Source: Paucibacter aquatile (GTDB lineage Bacteria > Pseudomonadota > Gammaproteobacteria > Burkholderiales > Burkholderiaceae_C). From it: a stretch of DNA of 64,000 nucleotides. Positions 10,409 through 18,435 of the stretch are shown here, piece by piece (within the stretch, counting starts at the first letter, position 1; the number at the start of each line of letters is the position of its first letter). The translations under genes and the position numbers were made by a program. Under the pieces are notes generated by a model, which saw only the letters and a program-made list of their open reading frames with translations, ran no database searches and was not told where the DNA came from. The stretch lies in the NCBI RefSeq assembly GCF_002885975.1, contig NZ_POSP01000003.1:496001-560000 (forward strand). The letters run 5' to 3'.

Positions 10409-11830
10409 CTAATCCCGGGGCTCGCTCGCCGAGCCCGATTCACCCTCGCGCGCCTCGGCATTGAGGCGGCGAAGCTCGGCCAAACGGTCCCCGATGCGCA
10501 GCTCCAGGCCACGGTTCACCGGCTCGTAAAAGCGCTGATCTTCCATGCCCTCAGGCAGGTAGTGCACGCCGGCCGCAAAGCCGCCCGGCTCGTCATGCGC
10601 GTAGCGGTACTCGCGCCCGTAACCCAGATCGGTCATGAGCTTGGTCGGCGCATTGCGCAGATGCAGGGGCACGGGGCGGCTGGCATCGCTCTTCACAAAC
10701 GCCCGCACGGCCTTGTAAGCGCCGTAGACCGCATTGGACTTGGGCGCCACCGCCAGGAACACCACCGCCTGGGCCAGCGTCAACTCGCCCTCGGGCGAAC
10801 CCAGTCGCTCGTAGGTTTCGGCCGCATCCAGACAGATGCGCAGCGCGCGCGGGTCAGCCAGGCCGATGTCCTCGCTGGCCATGCGGATCAGGCGGCGCGA
10901 GATGTAGCGCGCATCGACACCGCCGTCGAGCATGCGGGCCAGCCAGTAGAGTGCGGCATCGGGGTCGGAGCCGCGCACCGATTTGTGCAGGGCTGAGATC
11001 ACATCGTAGAACTGCTCACCGCCCTTGTCATAACGGCGAAGTTGCTCGCCCAGCGCGCGTTCGAGCACGGCCTCGTCGATCTGCGCCACAAATGGCGGGG
11101 TCAGCGAGGCCACGGCCTCCAGAGCGTTGAGCAGACGGCGCGCATCGCCATCGGCATAGGCCGCGAGGCGCTTGGCTGCGCCGTCCGTCACCGGTGGGCA
11201 GGCCAGCAGCTCGGCGCCGCGCCGCACCAGATCGAGCAGATCCTGCTCGTCCAGCGACTTGAGCACATGGACGGTGGCGCGCGACAACAGCGCCGAGTTG
11301 ACTTCGAAAGACGGGTTCTCGGTGGTGGCGCCGATGAAGGTGAACAGGCCCGACTCCACATGCGGCAGGAAGGCATCCTGCTGCGACTTGTTGAAGCGAT
11401 GGACTTCGTCCACGAACACCACGGTGCGCCGCCCCTGGGCGGCCACACTCTGCGCGCGCTCGACCGCCTCGCGGATGTCCTTGACCCCGCCCAGCACCGC
11501 CGAGATGGTGATGAACTGCGCCTCGAAAGACAGGGCCATCAAGCGCGCCAGCGTGGTCTTGCCCACGCCCGGTGGGCCCCAGAGGATCATGGAATGCAAC
11601 CGCCCCGACTCGAAGGCGGTGCGCAGCGGCATGCCGGGGCCCAGCAATTGACGCTGGCCGATGACCTCGTCGAGCGAATTGGGCCGCAGGCGCTCAGCCA
11701 GGGGCGGATGCAAGGAGGCCTGACCGAACACGGGCGAGGCGGCAGAAACGGCAGGGGCGGCAGAAGACCCCGCGCTGCGGCTGGGCAGCGCAGCGGGCAG
11801 CTCGTCTTCGGGAAACAGGGAATCACTCAT
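10409..11830 (-). CDS. rarA: Replication-associated recombination protein A (RarA/MgsA)
   Basis: This 473-residue AAA+ ATPase of the clamp-loader-like RarA/WRNIP1 family acts at stalled replication forks. Walker A is WGPPGVGKTT, Walker B is VVFVDEVHRFNKSQQDAFLP, and the sensor segment is GATTENPSFEVNSALLSRA. The C-terminal helical tetramerisation region includes GSDPDAALYWLARMLDGG. The start is ambiguous: ATGs at 11830 and 11839 and a GTG at 11848 are in frame, and I prefer MSDSLFPE at 11830. It lies downstream of lolA and ftsK, the same order as in E. coli (ftsK-lolA-rarA). Confidence 0.95.
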   Translation of the reverse strand: MSDSLFPEDELPAALPSRSAGSSAAPAVSAASPVFGQASLHPPLAERLRPNSLDEVIGQRQLLGPGMPLRTAFESGRLHSMILWGPPGVGKTTLARLMALSFEAQFITISAVLGGVKDIREAVERAQSVAAQGRRTVVFVDEVHRFNKSQQDAFLPHVESGLFTFIGATTENPSFEVNSALLSRATVHVLKSLDEQDLLDLVRRGAELLACPPVTDGAAKRLAAYADGDARRLLNALEAVASLTPPFVAQIDEAVLERALGEQLRRYDKGGEQFYDVISALHKSVRGSDPDAALYWLARMLDGGVDARYISRRLIRMASEDIGLADPRALRICLDAAETYERLGSPEGELTLAQAVVFLAVAPKSNAVYGAYKAVRAFVKSDASRPVPLHLRNAPTKLMTDLGYGREYRYAHDEPGGFAAGVHYLPEGMEDQRFYEPVNRGLELRIGDRLAELRRLNAEAREGESGSASEPRD

Positions 11831-11903
11831 GGCCGCCATGCGGGGCACTTTCTCATCTTCACCAAGGACTCAAGAAGCTGTGGATGGGACGTGAAGCCCG
11901 GCT

Positions 11904-12524
11904 TCACTGCTCGACCAGATCGGCCCCGGCCGGCAACACAAAGCGGAAGCGATCCGCAGGCAGGCTGGCGTTGACCGCCAGGCCGCTGAAATCCAGGCGC
12001 GAGCGCTGGCCGAAACCATCGACGATCTCGAGCGCCGCCAGATCGCGGCCCTTGAAACCAATCTTCAGCGACTGGAAGCCACCGTCAGCCTGGCGCGGCA
12101 GGGCCTGCACCCAATCGAGCCCGCCTTCGGACGGCAGGGCCTTGAGCGTGAAGTCGCGCTCCAGATTGCCACCCGCCAGCAAGGCCGCCGGCGTGGCGCC
12201 CAGGGCCTGGTTCATGCGGCGGGAGCTGGCTTGATTGAGGTCGGGGTCAAAGATCCAGACCTTCTGACCATCGCCGACGATCAGTTGCTCGAAAGGCTTG
12301 CTGTAGGCAAAGCGGAACTGATTGGGCCGCTGAAACTCAAAGCTGCCTTGCGAGCTCTTGCTGCGCTTGCCATCGGGCGAGTTGACGGTCTGCTTGAACT
12401 GGGCACTGGCGCTTTTCACCTCGCGGGCGAAATCGCGCAGCGCGCTCACCGCGTCGGCACGAGCCACAGAGGCCAGGGTCAGCAACACAGCGGCCAGCAC
12501 GGCACGGCTCTTCATCGTCATCAT
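11904..12524 (-). CDS. lolA: Outer-membrane lipoprotein carrier protein LolA
   Basis: This periplasmic chaperone takes lipoproteins from LolCDE to LolB. It has 206 residues from the ATG at 12524, which has AGGA eight bases upstream. A signal peptide ending ASVARADA precedes a mature domain with typical LolA features (FKQTVNSPDGK, SQGSFEFQRPNQFRFAY, KVWIFDPDLNQASSRRM). It lies 32 bases after ftsK and is probably cotranscribed with ftsK and rarA. Confidence 0.94.
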   Translation of the reverse strand: MMTMKSRAVLAAVLLTLASVARADAVSALRDFAREVKSASAQFKQTVNSPDGKRSKSSQGSFEFQRPNQFRFAYSKPFEQLIVGDGQKVWIFDPDLNQASSRRMNQALGATPAALLAGGNLERDFTLKALPSEGGLDWVQALPRQADGGFQSLKIGFKGRDLAALEIVDGFGQRSRLDFSGLAVNASLPADRFRFVLPAGADLVEQ

Positions 12525-12556
12525 GGTTGGGGTCCTGTGCGGAGAGGTCGCGGGGC

Positions 12557-14917
12557 TCATTCGTCGCGCTTGGGCACGATCAGGTCGCGGTTGCCATTGG
12601 TGGCCATGCTGGACACCAGGCCCGACTTTTCCATCTGCTCCAGCAAACGCGCGGCACGGTTGTAGCCGATGCGCAGATGGCGCTGCACCAGCGAGATGGA
12701 GGCGCGCCGGTGCTGCAGCACCACGGCCACGGCCTGGTCGTACATGGGGTCGGCTTCGCCGTCACCGCCGGCCGTGCCGCCGCCGGCTTCGCCGCCCTCG
12801 CCTTCCAGCACGCCGCCCTCGAGGATGCCCTCGATGTAATTGGGCTCGCCCTGGCTCTTGAGGTACTCGACCACGCGGTGCACTTCTTCATCACTGACAA
12901 AGGCGCCGTGCACACGAATTGGCAAGCCGGTGCCCGAAGGCATGTAAAGCATGTCACCCATGCCCAGCAAGGCCTCGGCGCCCATCTGGTCGAGGATGGT
13001 GCGGCTGTCGATCTTGGAGCTGACCTGGAAGGACAGACGGGTCGGGATGTTGGCCTTGATCAGGCCGGTGATCACATCAACCGAAGGCCGCTGCGTGGCC
13101 AGGATCAGGTGGATGCCGGCCGCGCGGGCCTTTTGTGCCAGGCGGGCGATCAGCTCTTCGATCTTCTTGCCGACCACCATCATCAAGTCAGCCAACTCGT
13201 CGATGACGACGACGATGAAAGGCAAACGCTCCAGCGGCTCCGGCTCCTCGGGCGTGAGGCTGAAGGGATTGCCGATCTTCTCGCCGCGCTCGGTGGCTTC
13301 GTCGATCTTCTTGTTGTAGCCGGCCAAATTGCGCACGCCCATCTTGCTCATGAGCTTGTAGCGGCGCTCCATCTCGCCCACGCACCAGTTGAGCGCATTG
13401 CTGGCCTGCTTCATGTCCGTCACCACGGGCGCCAGCAGATGCGGGATGCCTTCGTAGACGCTCATTTCCAGCATCTTGGGGTCGATCAGGATCAGGCGCA
13501 CATCGCGCGCCTCGGCCTTGTAGAGCAAGGACAGGATCATGGCGTTGATGCCGACCGACTTGCCCGAACCGGTGGTACCGGCCACCAGGCAGTGCGGCAT
13601 CTTGGCCAGGTCGGCCACCACGGGCAGGCCGACGATGTCCTTGCCCAGGCCCATGGTCAGCTGCGAGCTGGCATCGGCATAGACCTGGGAGCCCAGAATC
13701 TCGGACAAGCGAATGGTCTGGCGCCGCGCATTGGGCAGCTCCAGAGCCATGAAGTTCTTGCCCGGAATGGTCTCGACCACGCGGATGGACACCAGACTCA
13801 GCGAACGCGCCAGATCCTTGGCCAGGCCAACGATTTGCGAGCCCTTGACCCCCGTGGCCGGCTCGATCTCGTAGCGGGTGATCACCGGGCCGGGCGAGGC
13901 CGCGACCACACGCACCTCGACGCCAAAATCGCGCAGCTTTTTCTCGATCATGCGCGAGGTCATTTCCAGCGACTCGGGCGTGACCGAGACCACCTGCACC
14001 GGCGCCGTGTCCAGCAGGTCGACCTGGGGCAGCTTGGTGTCGCTGGCGTCAGCGAACAAAGTGGTCTGACGCTCCTTGGCCACGCGGGTGGACTTGGGCA
14101 CCTCCATCACCGGCGCTTCGATGACGATGGGGATGTGAGTTTCCTCCACCACCTGGCGCTCGACCTCGACCACCAGTTCGCGCTCCTGCGCAGCCTGCTC
14201 ACCAACACGCTGGTCTTCGGCCTTCTCACGCCGCTCCAGGCGCTGCTCACGCCATTGGTCCAGCCGTGCACCCAGCTGTTCGGCCAGATGCGCCCAGGAG
14301 AACTTCAGCGCCAGGCCGGCGCCCAGCAGCAGCACGCTGATCCAGACCACGCCCGAACCCGCAAAGCCCAGCACCTTCATGCTCCAGGGGCCGAGCGAGT
14401 AACCGAGCACGCCGCCGGCATGGCCAGGCAAGCGGGTTTCCCAGGAATAGAGCCGGGTCCACTCCAGGGCCGAGCTGGCGCAGAGCAAAAGCACCAGGCC
14501 CAACAGCCAAAGCAGCAGCGGGCGGCGGCTGCCGGGGGCTGGCGGGCTGTCGGCCCGCAGCAGATCGGCCAGCTGCCCCAGCCAGACACGCAAGCCCACG
14601 ATCAAGAGCCACCAGGCCGAAAAACCAAAGCTGAAAAGCAGCAAATCGGCCACCCAGGCGCCGACGGCGCCCATGCGGTTGCCGTAAAGCGCGTGTTGGC
14701 CGGAAATGGAAAACGCCGCGTCGGCGCGGTCATGGCTGACCAGGGCCAGCACCACCAGGCACCAGAGGGCGCCGCTCAGCAGCAGCCAGACCGGCGTGCG
14801 CAGGGGGTTGTGGCGGGGCGGAGGCGGCGGGGCCGCCTTCTTGGATTGGCGTTTGTAGACTTTGTCGGGCGTGCCGACCTCGTCGTCACGCGAGAGGGAA
14901 CCCAGCGGAAAACTCAT
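12557..14917 (-). CDS. ftsK: DNA translocase FtsK
   Basis: This 786-residue septal DNA pump couples chromosome dimer resolution with division. Four hydrophobic segments lie in the first 200 residues. A linker follows, then the alpha/beta motor with Walker A VAGTTGSGKSVGINAM and Walker B LILIDPKMLEM, and the ATQRPSVDVITGLIKANIP segment. A C-terminal winged-helix gamma domain (RASISLVQRHLRIGYNRAARLLEQME) reads KOPS sites. The linker is short relative to E. coli FtsK, as is common in betaproteobacteria. It starts the ftsK-lolA-rarA run. Confidence 0.96.
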   Translation of the reverse strand: MSFPLGSLSRDDEVGTPDKVYKRQSKKAAPPPPPRHNPLRTPVWLLLSGALWCLVVLALVSHDRADAAFSISGQHALYGNRMGAVGAWVADLLLFSFGFSAWWLLIVGLRVWLGQLADLLRADSPPAPGSRRPLLLWLLGLVLLLCASSALEWTRLYSWETRLPGHAGGVLGYSLGPWSMKVLGFAGSGVVWISVLLLGAGLALKFSWAHLAEQLGARLDQWREQRLERREKAEDQRVGEQAAQERELVVEVERQVVEETHIPIVIEAPVMEVPKSTRVAKERQTTLFADASDTKLPQVDLLDTAPVQVVSVTPESLEMTSRMIEKKLRDFGVEVRVVAASPGPVITRYEIEPATGVKGSQIVGLAKDLARSLSLVSIRVVETIPGKNFMALELPNARRQTIRLSEILGSQVYADASSQLTMGLGKDIVGLPVVADLAKMPHCLVAGTTGSGKSVGINAMILSLLYKAEARDVRLILIDPKMLEMSVYEGIPHLLAPVVTDMKQASNALNWCVGEMERRYKLMSKMGVRNLAGYNKKIDEATERGEKIGNPFSLTPEEPEPLERLPFIVVVIDELADLMMVVGKKIEELIARLAQKARAAGIHLILATQRPSVDVITGLIKANIPTRLSFQVSSKIDSRTILDQMGAEALLGMGDMLYMPSGTGLPIRVHGAFVSDEEVHRVVEYLKSQGEPNYIEGILEGGVLEGEGGEAGGGTAGGDGEADPMYDQAVAVVLQHRRASISLVQRHLRIGYNRAARLLEQMEKSGLVSSMATNGNRDLIVPKRDE

Positions 14918-14994
14918 GCTGCCATTGTGGCGCAGGTTTCAGGGCCTGCCGCCCTGCCAGTTCATACGGGCCGCTGCTTCACAGAGCCAGGGGC

Positions 14995-15660
14995 TCAGCT
15001 GGGCAGGCGTTCCTTGATCACCACCGAGCCGTTTTCCAGGGTTTCGATGACGCCGCGCTCTTCCAGGTCCTTCATGACCCGGCTGACCATTTCACGCGAA
15101 GCACCCACCACCTTGGCCATGTCCTGGCGCGACACCTTGCCGCGGATGATCTTCAGGCCCTTCTCTTCTTCGGACATGTCCAGCAGCGTGCGCGCCACAC
15201 GGCCGTAGACATCCAGCAGGGCCAGGGATTCAATCTGGCGGTCGGCATTGCGCAGGCGCGCCACCAGACCGCGCAGGATGGCGTAGGACAGGCTGCTGCT
15301 CTCTGGCAGGCAGCGTGCGAACTCGTTGCGGCCCAGCACCAGCATGTCGGTCTGCACCTCGGCACGCACGGTGGCCGAGTGAGGCTCGTGGTCGATCAGG
15401 CTCATTTCGCCGACGTAGTCGCCAGGCTGCAGCACGGCCAGGATGACCTCGCGGCCGCGGGTGTCGGCCGTCAGCACGCGGGCGCGGCCGTTCAGCAGGA
15501 TGAACAAGGCATTGGACTTGGTGCCCTGCTCGACGATCAGTTCGCCGCGCTTGAAGCGCCGCTTGACCACGCTGTCAGCAATCGACTGCGCCTGGTCGGT
15601 GGTGAGCAAGGAAAACAAGGGCACCCTGCGGATCAGATCCAGATTGGACAACATCGCCAT
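14995..15660 (-). CDS. Crp/Fnr-family transcriptional regulator
   Basis: This 221-residue regulator has an N-terminal cyclic-nucleotide-binding-like beta-roll (about 20-125) and a C-terminal winged helix with recognition segment VSRQDMAKVVGASREMVSR. AAAGGAGG six bases before the ATG at 15660 fixes the start. The phosphate-binding loop reads GEMSLIDHEPHSATV, so the Arg of the E. coli Crp Arg-Ser pair is replaced by His. The four Fnr iron-sulfur cysteines are absent (one Cys only). It is therefore neither classical Fnr nor clearly cAMP-responsive. It lies between ftsK and divergent trxB, where enterics carry lrp. Confidence 0.92.
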   Translation of the reverse strand: MAMLSNLDLIRRVPLFSLLTTDQAQSIADSVVKRRFKRGELIVEQGTKSNALFILLNGRARVLTADTRGREVILAVLQPGDYVGEMSLIDHEPHSATVRAEVQTDMLVLGRNEFARCLPESSSLSYAILRGLVARLRNADRQIESLALLDVYGRVARTLLDMSEEEKGLKIIRGKVSRQDMAKVVGASREMVSRVMKDLEERGVIETLENGSVVIKERLPS

Positions 15661-15902
15661 GAACAGCCTCCTTTGGTTTAAGCCTGAATTTGGCACGCCG
15701 TCGCTGTCGTCGTGACATGCCTAGAATGCTCGGGATTGTGCCCACCTGCCCCATATTTCAAACAGGGTTTAGGCGGGAAAAACCGGCCATTACCGTCTGT
15801 GCAACAGAGATCAGCTCCCGCGCACAGCGACTCCTTCCGTTCCCATGGTCTCGCCAGCGCCCGGCGCTTGCGAAACCGCCCAACCGCCCCATCTGAGTCC
15901 CC

Positions 15903-16862
15903 ATGAACGCAAACACCCAACACCATTCGCTGCTGATCCTGGGCTCCGGCCCGGCCGGTTACACCGCGGCCATCTACGCCTCGCGCGCCAATCTGAAGCC
16001 CACCCTGCTGACCGGCATGGCGCAAGGCGGCCAGCTGATGACCACGACCGAAGTCGACAACTGGCCGGCTGATGTGATGGGTGTGCAAGGCCCCGAGCTG
16101 ATGGAGCGGTTCCAGAAGCACGCCGAGCGTTTCCAGACCCAGATCGTCTTCGACCACATCAACGCGGTTGATTTCTCCAAGCGCCCCTTCACCCTCAAGG
16201 GCGACAGCGCCACCTACACCTGCGACGCCCTGATCATCGCCACTGGCGCCTCGGCCAAGTACCTGGGCCTGCCCTCGGAAGAAGCCTTTGCTGGCCGCGG
16301 CGTCAGCGCCTGCGCCACCTGTGACGGTTTCTTCTACCGCGGCCAGGAAGTCTGCGTGGTCGGCGGCGGCAACACCGCCGTCGAAGAAGCGCTGTACCTG
16401 AGCAATATCGCCAGCAAGGTCCATGTGATCCACCGCCGCGACAAATTCCGCGCCGAGCCCATCCTGATCGACAAACTGATGGCCAAGGCCGAGTCCGGCA
16501 ATGTGGTACTGCACCTGTGGAACACCCTGGACGAAGTGCTGGGTGACCAGAGCGGCGTGACCGGCGTGCGCATCAAGAGCACCCAGGACGGCGGCACGCA
16601 AGACCTCGCCCTGCAAGGCTGCTTCATCGCCATCGGCCACCAGCCCAACACGGAGATCTTCAAGGATCAACTGGAGATGAAGGACGGCTACATCGTCACG
16701 CGCAGCGGCTTGAATGGCTTCGCCACCATGACCAGCGTGCCCGGCGTGTTCGCTGCCGGTGATGTGCAGGACCACATCTACCGCCAGGCCATCACCAGCG
16801 CCGGCACCGGCTGCATGGCCGCCCTGGACGCCCAGCGCTTCCTGGAGCAGGAGCGCGGCTGA
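15903..16862 (+). CDS. trxB: Thioredoxin-disulfide reductase
   Basis: This 319-residue flavoenzyme reduces thioredoxin with NADPH in the cytoplasm. An N-terminal FAD motif (LGSGPAGYTAAIYA), the redox-active CATCDG motif near residue 138, an NADPH-binding VVGGGNTAVEEALYL segment and the C-terminal FAD motif GVFAAGDVQD are all present. It is divergent from the Crp/Fnr gene and is followed by a terminator. Confidence 0.97.
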   Translation: MNANTQHHSLLILGSGPAGYTAAIYASRANLKPTLLTGMAQGGQLMTTTEVDNWPADVMGVQGPELMERFQKHAERFQTQIVFDHINAVDFSKRPFTLKGDSATYTCDALIIATGASAKYLGLPSEEAFAGRGVSACATCDGFFYRGQEVCVVGGGNTAVEEALYLSNIASKVHVIHRRDKFRAEPILIDKLMAKAESGNVVLHLWNTLDEVLGDQSGVTGVRIKSTQDGGTQDLALQGCFIAIGHQPNTEIFKDQLEMKDGYIVTRSGLNGFATMTSVPGVFAAGDVQDHIYRQAITSAGTGCMAALDAQRFLEQERG

Positions 16863-16938
16863 TCGCGGCCTACGCACACGCGACGCCTCACCCACCCGGC
16901 ATCACAGGCCTCTGCGATGCCGGGCATCGCGACACCCT

Positions 16939-16970
16939 GGCACGCCCAATCTGGCGTGCCTTTTCGTTTT
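16939..16970 (+). terminator. Rho-independent terminator after trxB
   Basis: GGCACGCC pairs with GGCGTGCC across a six-base loop and is followed by TTTTCGTTTT, 77 bases past the trxB stop. Confidence 0.88.
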
Positions 16971-16974
16971 CGGC

Positions 16975-17174
16975 TATACTTTTAGGCTTGCTTGCTGGAT
17001 GGACCGCGCCCAGACAAGTGCCGCCGAGGTGCAAACCCGGTGCACTTGAACAGGTTTGGCAGGCATATCGCGGTCATGTGGCCGTCTCAAGTTTGCAGAT
17101 GCGAACTGCTGAATGAACTCAGCAGAAATCTCAGCAGAGATGGCTGGTCAAAAAAATCAAACCGGAGAAGCGTC
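16975..17174 (+). promoter_or_regulatory. rpmB promoter and long structured leader
   Basis: TATACT at 16975-16980 is a good -10 element immediately after the trxB terminator; no strong -35 is seen. The resulting leader is about 190 bases, long for a two-gene ribosomal unit. It contains a perfect 7-bp hairpin, CTGCTGA (17106-17112) with TCAGCAG (17119-17125). A second TCAGCAG at 17131-17137 could pair with the same left arm. The ribosome-binding GGAG lies just before the rpmB ATG. Autogenous control is possible but unproven. With the terminator before it, this accounts for the 312-base gap after trxB. Confidence 0.5.
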
Positions 17175-17408
17175 ATGGCACGCGTCTGTCAAGTCACGGG
17201 CAAGAAGCCCATGGTGGGAAACAATGTTTCTCACGCCAACAACAAAACGAAGCGTCGCTTCCTGCCGAATCTGCAGTACCGCCGTTTCTTCCTGGAAACC
17301 GAGAACCGCTGGGTTCGTCTGCGTATCAGCAATGCTGCTCTGCGTTTGATTGACAAGGTCGGTATCGACCAAGTCGTCGCCGATCTGCGCGCCAAGGGCG
17401 AGCTCTGA
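17175..17408 (+). CDS. rpmB: 50S ribosomal protein L28
   Basis: This 77-residue large-subunit protein has the family start MARVCQVTGKKPMVGNNVSH and the basic core KTKRRFLPNLQ. GGAG upstream of the ATG at 17175 supports the start; longer in-frame extensions upstream are unsupported. It is followed 29 bases later by rpmG, the standard bacterial pairing. Confidence 0.97.
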   Translation: MARVCQVTGKKPMVGNNVSHANNKTKRRFLPNLQYRRFFLETENRWVRLRISNAALRLIDKVGIDQVVADLRAKGEL

Positions 17409-17437
17409 TCTAGAACTGAGAATCAAGGAGCATCATC

Positions 17438-17605
17438 ATGGCCAAAGGCGCACGCGAAAAGATCAAGCTGGAGTCGACCGCAGGTACGGGTCACTTCTAC
17501 ACGACCGACAAGAACAAGAAGACCACGACCAACAAGCTCGAATTCATGAAGTTCGATCCCAAGGCTCGTAAGCACGTTCTGTACAAGGAAACCAAGCTGA
17601 AGTGA
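17438..17605 (+). CDS. rpmG: 50S ribosomal protein L33
   Basis: This 55-residue protein begins MAKGAREKIKLESTAGTGHF and ends KHVLYKETKLK, matching the E. coli length. It has no cysteines, so it is the zinc-free (C-minus) L33 type. AAGGAG seven bases before the ATG marks the start. It is cotranscribed with rpmB and ends before a strong bidirectional terminator. Confidence 0.97.
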   Translation: MAKGAREKIKLESTAGTGHFYTTDKNKKTTTNKLEFMKFDPKARKHVLYKETKLK

Positions 17606-17644
17606 TTCGGCTTGGAGCCCACGCCTTCGGTGTGGGTCTCCCAT

Positions 17645-17682
17645 AAAAAAACCCCGCAAGGCGCAAGCCGGCGGGGTTTTTT
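17645..17682. terminator. Bidirectional terminator between rpmG and a DUF3016 gene
   Basis: AAAAAACCCCGC pairs with GCGGGGTTTTTT around a 13-base loop. A and T tracts on both sides allow use from either strand. Confidence 0.9.
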
Positions 17683-17721
17683 CATGGGCGCTCGGCCGTG
17701 GTGGCCGAGCGGGACTTGGCC

Positions 17722-18234
17722 TCAGTTCTTGGCCGCCGCCAAGGTGGTCTTGAACTCCTCGCGGAACCAGTCGTCCAGCAGACGGCGCTCGTAACGGATC
17801 GGGTCGCTTTCGTTGTAGCGGTTCATGCCGACCATGTAGTTCAGGTCATGCAGACGGGTCTTGCCGCTTTGCAAGACCTTGCCGTTTTCGCTCAGGCTGA
17901 AACTGAGCTCGATCGAGGGCGAGCTGACCCCGCGCAGCACGCGGATCATGTCCATGCGGCGCCCGACCGGCTCCCAGCCGCCGGCCAGGTCGACATTGCT
18001 GATCTCCACCGTCAGATCCTTGCCGGGCAACTGCGCCCCAAGCTTCTCCAAATGGGCCTTGAGCTCCTTCAAAACCGGCTCCTGGTCACGGCGGCCGAAA
18101 TCACTGCTGGCGTCGGTGAACTTATCCGGCTCGATGAAGCGAACCTGAACATCAGCCAGAGCCAACGAGGCCGAAGCGCCCAAAGCCAGCGCCAGGGCAG
18201 CGGCGCGGAAAAGACTTTTCTTGTTCATGCTCAT
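17722..18234 (-). CDS. DUF3016 domain-containing periplasmic protein
   Basis: This 170-residue exported protein has a signal peptide of about 26 residues ending LALA before DVQVRFIEPDKFTD. The remainder matches what I know of the DUF3016 family (DLTVEISNVDLAGGWEP, then RVLRGVSSPSIELSFSL). AGGAGA precedes the ATG at 18234; an extension to 18273 lacks this support. Function is unknown. It is a single-gene unit convergent with rpmB-rpmG. Confidence 0.82.
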   Translation of the reverse strand: MSMNKKSLFRAAALALALGASASLALADVQVRFIEPDKFTDASSDFGRRDQEPVLKELKAHLEKLGAQLPGKDLTVEISNVDLAGGWEPVGRRMDMIRVLRGVSSPSIELSFSLSENGKVLQSGKTRLHDLNYMVGMNRYNESDPIRYERRLLDDWFREEFKTTLAAAKN

Positions 18235-18298
18235 GGTGACTCTCCTTGTGTGGGATGGATTGCTCCGTTGCAATGACTTGAGTCTAGTCCCCAGACGT

Positions 18299-18326
18299 AA
18301 AAAGGCGCCCCTCGGAGCGCCCTTTT
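18299..18326 (-). terminator. Terminator-like hairpin downstream of the desaturase gene
   Basis: GGCGC (18304-18308) pairs with GCGCC (18317-18321), flanked by an A run and a T run with one bulged C. It lies about 110 bases past the desaturase stop on the minus strand. Confidence 0.6.
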
Positions 18327-18435
18327 ACCTCAGCCTTACCTGCGGTCACCGCAGTCACACCCAATCGTCACAAACGGTCAAACTGCACTGATTCCTTGGC
18401 CACAGCAGGAACGACACAACGATTGAAACCGCGCC

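Noticed and set aside
12527..15208. An 893-codon open frame opposite ftsK and the Crp/Fnr gene.
   Set aside because: It mirrors ftsK codon by codon and has no recognisable motif or ribosome-binding site.
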